DNA from: an uncultured Pelagibacteraceae bacterium
GTDB taxonomy: Bacteria > Pseudomonadota > Alphaproteobacteria > Pelagibacterales > Pelagibacteraceae
DNA length: 64,000 bases
Direction of reading: 5' to 3'
Assembly (NCBI GenBank): GCA_902526595.1
Contig: CABZLO010000001.1
Span: 1-64,000 of the forward strand
Shown: positions 16,561 through 26,518 of the stretch, in pieces
Position numbering within the stretch: position 1 is the stretch's first letter
Layout of the letters: each line of letters starts with the position of its first letter
Translations under genes and position numbers: made by a program
The notes under the pieces: model-generated
The model's database searches: none
Told to the model about the DNA's origin: nothing
What the model saw: the letters and a program-made list of their open reading frames with translations, nothing else

Positions 16561-17859
16561 TCAATTATAGCGGACAATAGATCCATTTCTTATTAAAAAT
16601 AAATTATTATTATATATAAATGGCTTTGAAACAAGATTAGAAGAAACTTTTTCTGTTTTAATAATACTAGCATTTTGTAAATCAACTACAATCAGTTTGC
16701 CATCAGAATTAGTTAGATATAAATTTTTATTACCTATCACAAATCCTATTGGGTAAATATTTTTTCTTTTTTTTTGTTTGTAAATTTTAAAAAGATCAGT
16801 CACTCTGATTATATTTCCTTTATTCTTTTCTATTGCATACAAATAGCCTTCATTAGAAACTGTGAATATTAAATTTCCAGTTATCACAGGTGTAATATTA
16901 GATTTAATATCACTTATCCAGTTTGTAGTACCTGTTTTTACATCAATTGAATAAAACTCATTTTTGTTATTTGACATAAAAATAGAGTTACCATCTGAAA
17001 CTAATTGTGAAGTTTTAAAATTATAAGTTTCATTTATAATACTGCTACTTTGCGTCGGTAATTGCCAAATAATCAGACCACTCTCAATATCAACTGCAGT
17101 TATATCCCCAATAGAATTACTAAATACCACCATATCACTAATTATAATTAATGAATATTTAGAATTTGATATTGTAAAAGAGTCTTCTGTTTGTAGGTTC
17201 CAACATTCCGACCCATCCTCTATTTTATAACATCTGAGTGTATTTTTATAATCTATGACAAAAAATTTATTTTTATGTTTTTTAATTTCTGAATTAAAAG
17301 GATAGGTATTATTTTTAGACCAATTTAGCTCACCAGTATTACTGTTTATAGAATAGTATTTCGCTATGCTATCACTAATCAAAATACTTTCTTCGTGTGA
17401 AATGAAATTTAATTTTGGATATAATTTTTTCTCACCTTTGTTATAATAATTTTTTTTCCATATAACTTTTTGGTTTTTATCATATTTTATAATTGAACCT
17501 TTTTTATCAAAAAATACAATATCATTTCCAAGAAATAGTGGTTTGAAATTTATTTGATTTAATTCCTCTAGTTTAGAAAATTTATAACTTCCAATTTTAT
17601 AAAGTTCTCCTTTGTAACTTTGCGAGCCAAAATTATTTTGATAATCGACAAATTTATTATTTGTTACAATATTTGAAAGATCTATTTTTAAAAGTTGATT
17701 AAATTCTTGAACTTCTATATTTTTTTCTTCAAATACTTTTTTTAACTTTGATTGAGTTGATAAATCTTTATCTTTATCTTTCCATATTCTTGAATTTTCG
17801 TTTAATGAACAATTGTTTATGAAAATAAGTGCTATTAATAAGATAACTGATCTATTCAC
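16561..17859 (-). CDS. bamB: PQQ-like beta-propeller protein, BamB-like outer membrane assembly factor
   Basis: A 432-aa protein starting at a GTG that overlaps the end of the YfgM-like gene. A signal sequence ends at FINNC (Cys17), probably a lipoprotein signal although Asn before the Cys is unusual. The body is made of repeated WD/PQQ-like blades (NTGELNWSKNNTYPF, DGSECWNLQTE, VDIESGLIIWQL, DVKTGTTNWISD). BamB is a periplasmic lipoprotein of the BAM complex that folds outer membrane proteins. Neighbouring yfgM is also adjacent to bamB in E. coli, which supports the call. Confidence 0.78.
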   Translation of the reverse strand: MNRSVILLIALIFINNCSLNENSRIWKDKDKDLSTQSKLKKVFEEKNIEVQEFNQLLKIDLSNIVTNNKFVDYQNNFGSQSYKGELYKIGSYKFSKLEELNQINFKPLFLGNDIVFFDKKGSIIKYDKNQKVIWKKNYYNKGEKKLYPKLNFISHEESILISDSIAKYYSINSNTGELNWSKNNTYPFNSEIKKHKNKFFVIDYKNTLRCYKIEDGSECWNLQTEDSFTISNSKYSLIIISDMVVFSNSIGDITAVDIESGLIIWQLPTQSSSIINETYNFKTSQLVSDGNSIFMSNNKNEFYSIDVKTGTTNWISDIKSNITPVITGNLIFTVSNEGYLYAIEKNKGNIIRVTDLFKIYKQKKRKNIYPIGFVIGNKNLYLTNSDGKLIVVDLQNASIIKTEKVSSNLVSKPFIYNNNLFLIRNGSIVRYN

Positions 17860-18492
17860 TCAAATCTCTATTCAATCTTTTGTCTGCTTGTAACCTTATA
17901 TCTGGATTAGGGTTTTCTAAACCGATTATTTGATTGAAAAACTCTTTTGCCTTCTGATTTTGATCCTTAGCATAAAAATACTCAGCCATTAGGTATAAAG
18001 CATGTGATTTCCAAACACTTTTTGAGTTAATTAATGGATTTAGTAAATTTAATAGATCACCCTCTGATGATTGATCGGCATTAAAAAGAGCTTTTTTGTA
18101 AATGACTAAATTTTTGATTTCATCATCTAAATATGTTTGGGTAATCAAAATATCAAATAACTCATTTATCTGTTTTTGATCTGAAATAAGTTCATTATCA
18201 ATTATAAAATAAAGTGACAAAGGAGAATAAGTGGGATCCTTTTCATTTATTATTTCAATTAGATTAGTGATAGTTTTTTCTTTATTATTTTCTGAATATT
18301 CAATTGTTAATAAATTAAAAGTATCTGAAACTTTTTGCTTTTTATTTATTTGATATTTATCAAAACTATAAACACCAATAATTCCTACCAACAAAATTAT
18401 AATTCCAAAAATTAATTTTTATTATTTATAAAAAAATTTTTAATTTTTTCATTTCTAGTTTTCGTATTTATAATTGATACGTCTTCATCCAT
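17852..18492 (-). CDS. YfgM-like membrane-anchored TPR-like protein, apparently frameshifted near its 5' end
   Basis: The long frame (17852-18394) has no ATG and would need a TTG inside its membrane helix. A better start is the ATG at 18492, two bases after the aconitase stop: it reads MDEDVSIINTKTRNEKIK... for 25 codons, then hits a stop at 18412-18414. Adding one A to the A5 run (T5 on + strand at 18416-18420) joins the two frames as NNKKLIFGIIILLVGIIGVY, a perfect N-in membrane anchor. The rest is helical TPR-like repeats, as in YfgM, a periplasmic-facing partner of the Sec/BAM machinery. This is either a one-base sequencing error or a real frameshift; see findings. Confidence 0.75.
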
Positions 18493-18494
18493 AA

Positions 18495-21164
18495 TTAAAT
18501 CATGTTTCTTAACACATATTGTAATATTCCACCATTTTTATAATACTCAAGCTCATTTTTAGTATCTATTCTACACAAAGTTTTAACTTTCTTCATTTCT
18601 CCAGATGCATATTTAATTTCTACCATTACTTCATCAGATGGATTAATTCCTTTTTCAATATCAATAATACTAATTAATTCTGAACCTATTAAATTTAGAT
18701 TTTTTCTATTAACTTCATTTATAAATTGTAAGGGTAAAACACCCATTCCAATTAAATTAGATCTATGAATTCTCTCAAAACTTTCAGCTAATACTGCTTT
18801 AACTCCTAATAATTTTGTTCCTTTAGCAGCCCAATCTCTTGAGGAACCAGTTCCATATTCTTTACCACCTATTACTATTAAATCAGTACCTCTCTTTTTA
18901 TATTCCTCTACCGCATCATAAACAGATAAAACTTTTCCTTCAGGATATAATTTTGTAAACCCACCTTCAGTTCCTGGAGCCATTTCATTTCTTATTCTGA
19001 TATTAGCAAAAGTTCCTCTCATCATTACTTCATGGTTTCCTCTTCTTGATCCATATGAATTATAATCTTTTGGTAAAATCTGATGCTTCATGAAGTACTC
19101 ACCTGTTGGGCTATCTTTTTGAATACTTCCTGCTGGAGAAATATGATCTGTTGTAACCATATCACCTAATATCAACAAAGGTCTTGCATCTTTTATTTCT
19201 TTAAATCCCTCTGGCTCATCTGGCAAAGAGTCAAAAAATGGTGGTTTTTTTACATACGTTGAGCCTTTGTCCCAATTGTAAATACTGCTGTGATCAGTTT
19301 TAATTTTTTGCCACTGACTTGGTCCTTCAGAAACATTTGAATATCTATTAATAAACATCTCTGGGTTTAAAGATTGTTTTAAAGTATTTTCAATTTCATC
19401 ATTTGAAGGCCATATGTCTTTTAAATAAATGTCGTTGCCATCTTTACCTTTTCCTAACGAATCTTTGTATAAATCAAATTCCATATGACCAGCTAAGGCA
19501 TAGGCAACAACTAAAGGCGGTGATGCTAAATAATTACCTTTGATATGTGGAGAAATTCTTCCTTCAAAGTTTCTATTACCCGACAAAACTGAGACTGCAT
19601 AAATATTTTCTTTTTGAATAGCCTGAACAATATTATCTGCTAATGGACCTGAATTACCAATGCAAGTAGTGCATCCATAACCTACTAAATTAAAGCCTAA
19701 TTTATCAAGATAAGTATTTAGTCCAGCTTTAGCCAAGTAATCTGTGACGACCTGCGACCCTGGCGCTAATGAAGTTTTAACCCATGGCTTAACCTCCAAT
19801 CCAAACTCAACTGCTTTTTTAGCTAATAAACCTGCTCCAATTAAAACATTTGGGTTTGAAGTATTTGTACAAGAAGTTATTGCTGCAATAAGTATAGATC
19901 CATCTTTTATCTCAAAATCAGAATTTAAAACCTTTGCAACTGATTTTTCTTTTTTATTGGTTGCTTCCTCTAATACACTTTTAAATGATGTTGGCGCATC
20001 TGTTAATAAAACTTTATCTTGAGGTCTTTTAGGTCCTGAGATAGTTGGTACAATTGATGACATATCCAAGGTAAGTGTGTCTGTAAAAACAATATCATTA
20101 CTTGCCCATAGTCCCTGTTCTTTTGCGTACTTCTCGACAATATTGACTGTGTGCTGATCTCTTCCTGAAAATTTTAAGTATTTTAAAGTCTCATCATCTA
20201 TAGGGAAAAAACCACAAGTTGCTCCATATTCAGGCGCCATATTTGCTATAGTTGCTCTATCAGCAAGAGTTAAGTTTTTTAAACCTTCGCCATAAAATTC
20301 AACAAATTTTCCGACAACCCCTTTATCTCTCAACATCTTAACAACCGTTAAAACTAAGTCTGTTGCAGTAGTTCCTTCGGGCATTTTATTTTTAATTTCA
20401 AAACCTATTACTTCTGGAATTAACATTGATATAGGTTGGCCTAGCATTCCAGCTTCTGCCTCAATACCACCAACACCCCAACCTAAAACTGATAATCCGT
20501 TAACCATGGTTGTATGACTATCTGTACCAACTAATGTGTCAGGAAAAAGATAATTTTCACCTTTAAATGCCTCTGACCAAACTACTTTAGATAAATATTC
20601 TAAGTTTACTTGGTGACAAATTCCAGTTCCAGGAGGTACTATTCTAAAGTTATTAAAAGCTTGTTGTCCCCACTTTAAAAAAGAATACCTTTCTGCATTT
20701 CTTTCAAATTCGATATCAACATTTTTCTCAAAAGAGTCTGCTTTGGCAGACTGATCAACTTGAACTGAGTGATCAATTACGAGATCGACTGAAGATAGTG
20801 GATTAATTGTGTTGGGATCTTTATTTTTATCTTTAACTGCTTCTCTCATTGCAGCTAAGTCTGCAACCGCTGGAATTCCAGTGTAATCCTGAAGTAAAAC
20901 TCTTGCAGGTCGATAAGCAATTTCCGTATTTGATTTTTTTGTCTTTAACCAATTTTTAATAGAATCTATTTGATTTTTGTTAACTGATAAATCATCCTCA
21001 TATCTTAGTAGGTTCTCCAAGAGAACTTTTAAGGATTTCGGAAGTTTTGATATACCCTCAAGGCCGTTTTTTTCAGCCTCCATTAAAGAATAAAATTGGT
21101 AATTTTTGTTATTTATTGAAATTTTTTTAAGTGAATTATATGAATTTTTGTTTCCTGGGGTCAT
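18495..21164 (-). CDS. acnA: Aconitate hydratase
   Basis: An 889-aa AcnA/IRP-type aconitase that interconverts citrate and isocitrate in the TCA and glyoxylate cycles. Clear landmarks are VDLVIDHSVQVD, GTGICHQVNLEYL, DTLVGTDSHTTM, AITSCTNTSNP and YGCTTCIGNSGP (the three [4Fe-4S] cysteines), then the swivel domain with GDMVTTDHISPAG, YGSRRGNHEVM and GKEYGTGSSRDWAAKG. Length matches the family. It starts the YfgM-BamB-ZapE run and lies two bases before LysE on the same strand. Confidence 0.95.
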   Translation of the reverse strand: MTPGNKNSYNSLKKISINNKNYQFYSLMEAEKNGLEGISKLPKSLKVLLENLLRYEDDLSVNKNQIDSIKNWLKTKKSNTEIAYRPARVLLQDYTGIPAVADLAAMREAVKDKNKDPNTINPLSSVDLVIDHSVQVDQSAKADSFEKNVDIEFERNAERYSFLKWGQQAFNNFRIVPPGTGICHQVNLEYLSKVVWSEAFKGENYLFPDTLVGTDSHTTMVNGLSVLGWGVGGIEAEAGMLGQPISMLIPEVIGFEIKNKMPEGTTATDLVLTVVKMLRDKGVVGKFVEFYGEGLKNLTLADRATIANMAPEYGATCGFFPIDDETLKYLKFSGRDQHTVNIVEKYAKEQGLWASNDIVFTDTLTLDMSSIVPTISGPKRPQDKVLLTDAPTSFKSVLEEATNKKEKSVAKVLNSDFEIKDGSILIAAITSCTNTSNPNVLIGAGLLAKKAVEFGLEVKPWVKTSLAPGSQVVTDYLAKAGLNTYLDKLGFNLVGYGCTTCIGNSGPLADNIVQAIQKENIYAVSVLSGNRNFEGRISPHIKGNYLASPPLVVAYALAGHMEFDLYKDSLGKGKDGNDIYLKDIWPSNDEIENTLKQSLNPEMFINRYSNVSEGPSQWQKIKTDHSSIYNWDKGSTYVKKPPFFDSLPDEPEGFKEIKDARPLLILGDMVTTDHISPAGSIQKDSPTGEYFMKHQILPKDYNSYGSRRGNHEVMMRGTFANIRIRNEMAPGTEGGFTKLYPEGKVLSVYDAVEEYKKRGTDLIVIGGKEYGTGSSRDWAAKGTKLLGVKAVLAESFERIHRSNLIGMGVLPLQFINEVNRKNLNLIGSELISIIDIEKGINPSDEVMVEIKYASGEMKKVKTLCRIDTKNELEYYKNGGILQYVLRNMI

Positions 21165-21165
21165 G

Positions 21166-21759
21166 TTATAAATAAAAAGTTATTATGCTTATTAAAAGAA
21201 GCAGTGACATAACATAATTAAAATAATTAATATATTTCTGATTTGTCGCAAATTTCCTTATAAATTTACCCATAAATGTCCAAAGAGTAATACTGGTTAC
21301 TGAAACGATCAAAGCTAAAATAATAATTTGAGTCGTAAAATTTACAAAATTTTCACCAGGATCTAAATAAGTAGAAACAACGATAATTGATGCAATTACA
21401 CCCTTTGGATTTAAAAATTGAAAAACAAAAGTGTCTATAAATTTCACAGGATTTTTGTCTTTATTTTCCACATTTGTAGATTTTGAAAATGAAATTTTAT
21501 AAGCCAAATAAATTAAAAATAGCGTTCCTAAATATTTCAATATTTCTTGAATTAATGGATACAGTTTAAATATGTTGATTAACCCTAATGCAACGCACAA
21601 TAAAAGAAAAGGGAAACCCAAAGTAACACCGATTATAAGAGGAATAGTTCTTTTTATTCCAAAATTAAATCCAGAGTAAAATGCTATAAAATTATTTGGT
21701 CCAGGAGTAAATGCAGCTACAATTCCAAATAGAGTGATGGATAAAATTTCTGGATGCAT
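21166..21759 (-). CDS. LysE/RhtB family amino-acid exporter
   Basis: A 197-aa membrane protein with about six hydrophobic segments and the LysE-family opening LFGIVAAFTPGPNNFIAFYSG, where TPGPN is diagnostic. FQFLNPKGVIASI matches the conserved mid-protein NPK motif. Exports amino acids or derivatives; specificity unknown. It lies between csaA and acnA on the same strand with 1-4-base gaps. Confidence 0.85.
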   Translation of the reverse strand: MHPEILSITLFGIVAAFTPGPNNFIAFYSGFNFGIKRTIPLIIGVTLGFPFLLLCVALGLINIFKLYPLIQEILKYLGTLFLIYLAYKISFSKSTNVENKDKNPVKFIDTFVFQFLNPKGVIASIIVVSTYLDPGENFVNFTTQIIILALIVSVTSITLWTFMGKFIRKFATNQKYINYFNYVMSLLLLISIITFYL

Positions 21760-21762
21760 TTT

Positions 21763-22104
21763 CTATGCTATAGGAAGTCCATTCTCAGATTTTTGAGATG
21801 GGTGGACTAATATTACTTTTCCTTCTTTATCGATTGATCCAAGAATTAGTACTTGAGAGACTACTCCAGCAATATTTTTTTCTGGAAAATTACAAACTCC
21901 AATAACTTGTTTTCCTTTTAAATTTTCCTCATTATAATAATGAGTTATCTGAGCTGAGGATTGTTTAATTCCAATCTCATCACCAAAATCAACCTTAACA
22001 ACTAATGATGGTTTTCTTGCTTTTTCATTTTTTTGAACTGAAATTACTGTTCCAACTCTAATATCAACTTTATCAAAAGTATCGTAGGTTATTTGTTCTT
22101 TCAT
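21763..22104 (-). CDS. csaA: tRNA-binding domain protein CsaA
   Basis: A 113-aa single-domain EMAP/Arc1p-type OB fold: FDKVDIRVGTVISV, KARKPSLVVKVDFG, IKQSSAQITHYY, GKQVIGVCNFPEKNIAG, VHPSQ. CsaA is a dimeric chaperone-like tRNA-binding protein. The start is 27 bases from the divergent argE start, so both promoters must overlap in that spacer. Confidence 0.9.
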   Translation of the reverse strand: MKEQITYDTFDKVDIRVGTVISVQKNEKARKPSLVVKVDFGDEIGIKQSSAQITHYYNEENLKGKQVIGVCNFPEKNIAGVVSQVLILGSIDKEGKVILVHPSQKSENGLPIA

Positions 22105-22131
22105 ATAATTAATATATAATGAAATCTAAAT

Positions 22132-23322
22132 ATGAGTACAGAAAATAATTTAAATGTTTTGTTTGATAACTCAGTAAAGATTTTAACTGACTTAATAGCC
22201 TTTAAAACAATTTCAGGAGAAGACAATAATTCTCTAATTGATTACTGTGATAATATATTAAAAAAACTTGGTGCCACTTCTTTTAGAACCTTTGATGAAG
22301 ATAAAAAAAGAGTTAATTTATTTGCAACAATAAAATCTAAAAAAACTAGTAATAAAAAACCTATAATTTTATCTGGGCATACAGATGTTGTGCCCGTTTC
22401 CAAAGGTTGGTCAACAGATCCGTTTAAGGCAACAATAAAAGGAGACAAACTTTATGGGAGAGGGTCATGTGACATGAAAGGGTTTATTGCGTGCACATTA
22501 GCTTTTGCACCAATTTATTCAAAAGCTAACCTTGATAGAGATATTCATTTTTCTTTCACTTTTGATGAGGAAACTGCATGCCAAGGAGCCCCCATACTCA
22601 TAAAGGAATTAAAAAAAAGAGAAATTAAAGATGGAATTTGCATTGTTGGTGAGCCCACAAATATGAAAATTATTGATGCTCACAAAGGATGCTACGAATA
22701 CACCACTTATTTTAAAGGTTTAGCAGGTCATAGTTCAACTCCACATAAAGGTGTGAGTGCTGTTGAATATGCTTCAAGATACGTAAATAAATTAATTGAA
22801 TTAAGGGGTAAACTAAAAGATAGAGCCCCAAAAGACTCAATATTTGATCCTCCTCATTCAACTCTCTCAATAGGGGGAATTTTTGGTGGAATTGCTCACA
22901 ACGTGATTGCAGATAAATGTCATGTAAATTGGGAAACAAGACCAGTGGTTAAAGAAGATGCAGTATTTTTAAACCAAGAATTAGATAAATATGCAACTGA
23001 AGTTTTATTACCAGAAATGAAAAAAGTTTTTTCTAACTCTTCTATTGAAAAAAAAGTTATCGGAGAAATAATTGGGTTTGATCGTAAAGACAAATCTGAT
23101 GCTTGTGAATTAATTTCAAGTTTAACAGGCGATAACTCAAGACAGGTTGTTTCTTTTGGAACTGAGGCAGGTTTGTTTCAAGAAATAGGAATTAGTACAG
23201 TTGTTTGTGGACCAGGCTCTATTGAACAAGCACACAAAATTGATGAATTTATAATATTGGATGAATTAAAAAAGTGTTTGAAATTACTTGAAGGAATTAA
23301 AGAAAAATCTTCTATAAATTAA
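22132..23322 (+). CDS. argE: Acetylornithine deacetylase (M20 family)
   Basis: A 396-aa dinuclear zinc amidohydrolase. Ligand motifs are visible: LSGHTDVVPVSKGWSTDPF (H83, D85), YGRGSCDMKGFIA (D114), FDEETACQGA (E146/E147), and CGPGSIEQAHKIDE near the C-terminus. The Rossmann-like lid with AHKGCYEYTTYFKGLAGHSS is typical of ArgE. It removes acetate from N-acetylornithine in arginine synthesis, although M20 enzymes acting on other acyl amino acids look similar. The last four bases overlap the convergent aldehyde dehydrogenase gene. Confidence 0.83.
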   Translation: MSTENNLNVLFDNSVKILTDLIAFKTISGEDNNSLIDYCDNILKKLGATSFRTFDEDKKRVNLFATIKSKKTSNKKPIILSGHTDVVPVSKGWSTDPFKATIKGDKLYGRGSCDMKGFIACTLAFAPIYSKANLDRDIHFSFTFDEETACQGAPILIKELKKREIKDGICIVGEPTNMKIIDAHKGCYEYTTYFKGLAGHSSTPHKGVSAVEYASRYVNKLIELRGKLKDRAPKDSIFDPPHSTLSIGGIFGGIAHNVIADKCHVNWETRPVVKEDAVFLNQELDKYATEVLLPEMKKVFSNSSIEKKVIGEIIGFDRKDKSDACELISSLTGDNSRQVVSFGTEAGLFQEIGISTVVCGPGSIEQAHKIDEFIILDELKKCLKLLEGIKEKSSIN

Positions 23323-24752
23323 CTCCAACCACCAACTGATTTTACCTCTAAAAACTCTAGCAAACCCTCTTTACCAGCTTCTCTTCCAATACCAGAATGC
23401 TTAAAACCACCAAAGGGTGCGTCTACTGCAATACCCGCACCATTTACATCAACCATTCCAGATCTTAATTTTCTGGCAAGTCTTCTAATTTTTTCAGAGT
23501 CTTTACTTTGAATATAATTTGTTAAACCATAATCAGTATCATTAGCAATTTCTATTGCTTCTTCTTCAGTTTCAAATGGTATTACTGACAAAACTGGCCC
23601 AAATATTTCTGTCCGTGCTATTTCCATTTGATTATTGACATCTGCAAATACAGTAGGTTTAACATAATAACCCTCATTCATACCATCTGGTTTTCCTGGT
23701 CCACCAGCAACTAATTTTGCACCTTCGTCTATTCCTTTTTGGATTAAGGTTTGAATTTTATTAAATTGTGTTTCAGAAATTACAGGTCCAATATGTTCAC
23801 CTTTTTTTTTTGGATCATCCACTTTAAATTCATTTGTGTATTTTTTTAGTCTTTCTATTGCTTCATCATACATCGATTTTTCTACCAACATCCTTGTTGG
23901 AGCATTGCAAGATTGACCTGAGTTTCTAAAACATCTTAAAGCACCTCTTTCAATGGCCTCTGGATCTGCATCTTTAAAGATTATATTTGCTCCCTTGCCA
24001 CCTAATTCTAAACTAACTCTTTTAAAATCTTTTGCTGCATTTTGGGATATTAATGCACCTGCTCTAGTTGATCCTGTAAATGAGATCATATTTACATCTG
24101 GATGACTAGTTAAGGCGTCACCAGTTGTTGCACCATCTCCATTTACTAAGTTAAACACTCCTTTTGGAAATTTTGCTTCATCGATTAGTTCCGCAAGTAT
24201 CATAGCTGAAAGTGGTGCTAATTCTGAAGGTTTTAAAATCATAGTACAGCCAGATGCTAAAGCTGGAATTACTTTTAATGTGACCTGATTCATAGGCCAG
24301 TTCCAAGGAGTAATTAAAGCACAAATTCCTTTCGGCTCATATATTAATCTTTGATTTTTCGCGTGCTCCCCTAATGGTTTTTCAAATTCAAACTGTTTTA
24401 GATATCTTATAAAAGATTTAGTATGACTTGCGCCCGTTCCTGTTTGAAGTTTTGACGCAAAATCCCTAGGTGCGCCCATTTCCTGAATAATAGCATCCGT
24501 TATATCGTTCCATCTTTTCTTATATAAAGTATAAAATGTTTCTAATAGAGCAATTCTGTCATCTCTAGTTGAATATCCCCAAGTTTTAAAAGCTTCTTTA
24601 GCAGAGAGCACTGCATCATTGATATCATCTTTACTTCCAAGTGAAATTACTGCACAGGCTTTTTCTGACGCTGGATTAATTACTTCAATATCGCTTGGTT
24701 TTTTTGGTGCAACCCATGAACCATTTATATAAAAATTTCTTTTTTCTAACAT
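23319..24752 (-). CDS. NAD(P)-dependent aldehyde dehydrogenase
   Basis: A 477-aa ALDH superfamily enzyme with the catalytic set intact: N141 in ITPWNWPM, E249 in VSLELGGKGANIIF, C282 in NSGQSCNAPTRM, and EIFGPVLSVIPF. It oxidises an aldehyde to the acid. It sits 20 bases downstream of the agmatinase-family gene on the same strand, close to a polyamine-type importer, so an aminoaldehyde or guanidinobutyraldehyde is a plausible substrate. That assignment is contextual; many subfamilies look alike at this level. Confidence 0.85.
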   Translation of the reverse strand: MLEKRNFYINGSWVAPKKPSDIEVINPASEKACAVISLGSKDDINDAVLSAKEAFKTWGYSTRDDRIALLETFYTLYKKRWNDITDAIIQEMGAPRDFASKLQTGTGASHTKSFIRYLKQFEFEKPLGEHAKNQRLIYEPKGICALITPWNWPMNQVTLKVIPALASGCTMILKPSELAPLSAMILAELIDEAKFPKGVFNLVNGDGATTGDALTSHPDVNMISFTGSTRAGALISQNAAKDFKRVSLELGGKGANIIFKDADPEAIERGALRCFRNSGQSCNAPTRMLVEKSMYDEAIERLKKYTNEFKVDDPKKKGEHIGPVISETQFNKIQTLIQKGIDEGAKLVAGGPGKPDGMNEGYYVKPTVFADVNNQMEIARTEIFGPVLSVIPFETEEEAIEIANDTDYGLTNYIQSKDSEKIRRLARKLRSGMVDVNGAGIAVDAPFGGFKHSGIGREAGKEGLLEFLEVKSVGGWS

Positions 24753-24772
24753 GTGAGAAAACTATCCTCTCT

Positions 24773-25732
24773 TTATGTTTTTGCAAACAAATTAGTTAAT
24801 TCATATACTATTGTTGCTGCCGCTAGAGAAGTAACTTCTGCATGGTCATAAGCTGGAGAAACCTCTACAACATCAGCTGATACAAGATTCAAACCTGATA
24901 AGCCTCTTAAAACATTTACCATCTCTCTAGTTGTCATTCCTGCGATTTCAGGTGTACCTGTTCCAGGAGCGAAAGCAGGATCTAGCACATCAATATCAAT
25001 TGAAAGGTATAATGGATTATCTCCAACTCTTTTTCTGATTCTTTCAGCTATTTTATCTGTTCCATCAGTTTGAAATTCATCACAATGAATTATTTTAAAA
25101 CCAAAACTTTCATCATTTTTTATATCATCTCTGCTATAGAGTGGCCCTCGAATACCAACATGCATTGAGGCATCATCTAAAAATAATCCCTCTTCTCTGG
25201 CTCTTCTAAAAGGAGTTCCATGTGTATAAGGTGCACCAAAGTAAGTATCCCATGTGTCTAGATGAGCATCAAAATGTACTAAAGAGACTGGACCATTATT
25301 TTTTTTATTTATTGCTCTTAACAAAGGTACAGCAATTGTGTGATCTCCACCTAGACTAATTATACTACCTACTTTTTTTAATAAATCTGTAGCTCCTACT
25401 TCAATTTGTTTGATGGCTTCATCGATACTAAATGGATTACATGCTATATCACCTGCGTCAGCCACTTGTTGAATTTTAAAGGGCTCGACATCATAACTTG
25501 GATGATAATTTGTTCTTAAATGTCTAGAGGCTTGGCGAATACTTTGTGGTCCAAATCTTGCTCCAGGTCTATAACTAGTTCCTGCATCAAAGGGTACACC
25601 TACTATTGCTACATCGCAGCTTTCAACGTCTCTTAACTCAGGCAATCTAGCAAATGTAGACGGGCCTGCATATCTTGGAACTTTTGTCCCACTTACTGGC
25701 TGAATTGGATTTTTATTTTTTTCTTTTTTCAT
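24773..25732 (-). CDS. speB: Agmatinase / ureohydrolase family protein
   Basis: A 319-aa ureohydrolase with all manganese ligands: GGDH (H131), DAHLD (D155, H157, D159) and SIDIDVLDPAF (D246, D248). Enzymes of this family remove urea from agmatine, arginine, guanidinobutyrate or related guanidines. The N-terminal GVPFDAGTSYRPGARFGPQSIR block is typical of agmatinase and guanidinobutyrase rather than arginase. Co-directional with the aldehyde dehydrogenase downstream, it probably feeds putrescine or GABA into central metabolism. Exact guanidine substrate is uncertain. Confidence 0.83.
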   Translation of the reverse strand: MKKEKNKNPIQPVSGTKVPRYAGPSTFARLPELRDVESCDVAIVGVPFDAGTSYRPGARFGPQSIRQASRHLRTNYHPSYDVEPFKIQQVADAGDIACNPFSIDEAIKQIEVGATDLLKKVGSIISLGGDHTIAVPLLRAINKKNNGPVSLVHFDAHLDTWDTYFGAPYTHGTPFRRAREEGLFLDDASMHVGIRGPLYSRDDIKNDESFGFKIIHCDEFQTDGTDKIAERIRKRVGDNPLYLSIDIDVLDPAFAPGTGTPEIAGMTTREMVNVLRGLSGLNLVSADVVEVSPAYDHAEVTSLAAATIVYELTNLFAKT

Positions 25733-25786
25733 ATTATTTTAAAACTAAGTTAATATTATCTAGCTTTATTCGTCTATAATAATCTA

Positions 25787-26518
25787 ATGAAATATATAAT
25801 TTCTATAATACTAATATTTAATATTTCAGTAGTAAATGCTAATGAAATTTTTAATCTGTTAAAAATTCCTAATTTAGAAATCTATAATACAAACAGTTTA
25901 AATGGATTGAAATATTTATACGCTGAGAATAACTTTAAAATAGGGTTAAAAAAAAATATTTCTTGTAATAAATCAAAAAAAAATGAATTAGAAAAAAAAT
26001 ATCCAATTGTTGAAAAAAATTTAAACAAATATAAAGCAGATTTTTTGATTAAGAATAATCTCAAATTCATTATTTTATGTGAAAATCTTACTGTTTCTTC
26101 AATTAACACTGGAGGAATACCAAATATTCTTAAAAGGTCATTAATCTTAGATATTAACTTCAATCAAAAACACTTTGAAAGAATGATCCACCATGAATTC
26201 TTTCATATGATACAAGCAAAGCACAACATGATATTTGATGAAGCATTGTGGTCTAAATTTAATAGAACATCTTTTAAATATGCAGAATGTTCAACTTGTT
26301 CAGATCGTACTGATCTTAGTATCTATAAAAATACAAATGGATTTTTAACAGAATATTCAAAATCTATTCCTTCAGAGGATATGGCTGAAATTTTTTCCTT
26401 TCTTATGACCAATAAAGAATTAGTAGAAAAAAAAATTGAGAAGGATTTAATTTTAAAAAATAAAGTCAAATATTTAGAAAAAAATTTAAAATTGATTGAT
26501 AATAATTTCATGTTTTAA
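25787..26518 (+). CDS. Secreted putative zinc metallopeptidase (HExxH)
   Basis: A 243-aa protein with an N-terminal signal peptide (MKYIISIILIFNISVVNA). Residues 136-140 read HEFFH, a zincin HExxH motif, and EDMAEIF (E201) is placed where a gluzincin third ligand would be. It also has a Cys pair (CSTC, about 168-171). It appears periplasmic. The family is not one I can name, and peptidase activity is not proven by the motif. The last base of its stop codon is the first base of the cyclophilin start (TAATG), so the two are translated together. Confidence 0.7.
   Translation: MKYIISIILIFNISVVNANEIFNLLKIPNLEIYNTNSLNGLKYLYAENNFKIGLKKNISCNKSKKNELEKKYPIVEKNLNKYKADFLIKNNLKFIILCENLTVSSINTGGIPNILKRSLILDINFNQKHFERMIHHEFFHMIQAKHNMIFDEALWSKFNRTSFKYAECSTCSDRTDLSIYKNTNGFLTEYSKSIPSEDMAEIFSFLMTNKELVEKKIEKDLILKNKVKYLEKNLKLIDNNFMF

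Noticed and set aside
18392-18394. TTG as start of the YfgM-like gene
   Set aside because: It falls inside the membrane helix and has no ribosome site; the ATG at 18492 plus one base explains the sequence better.
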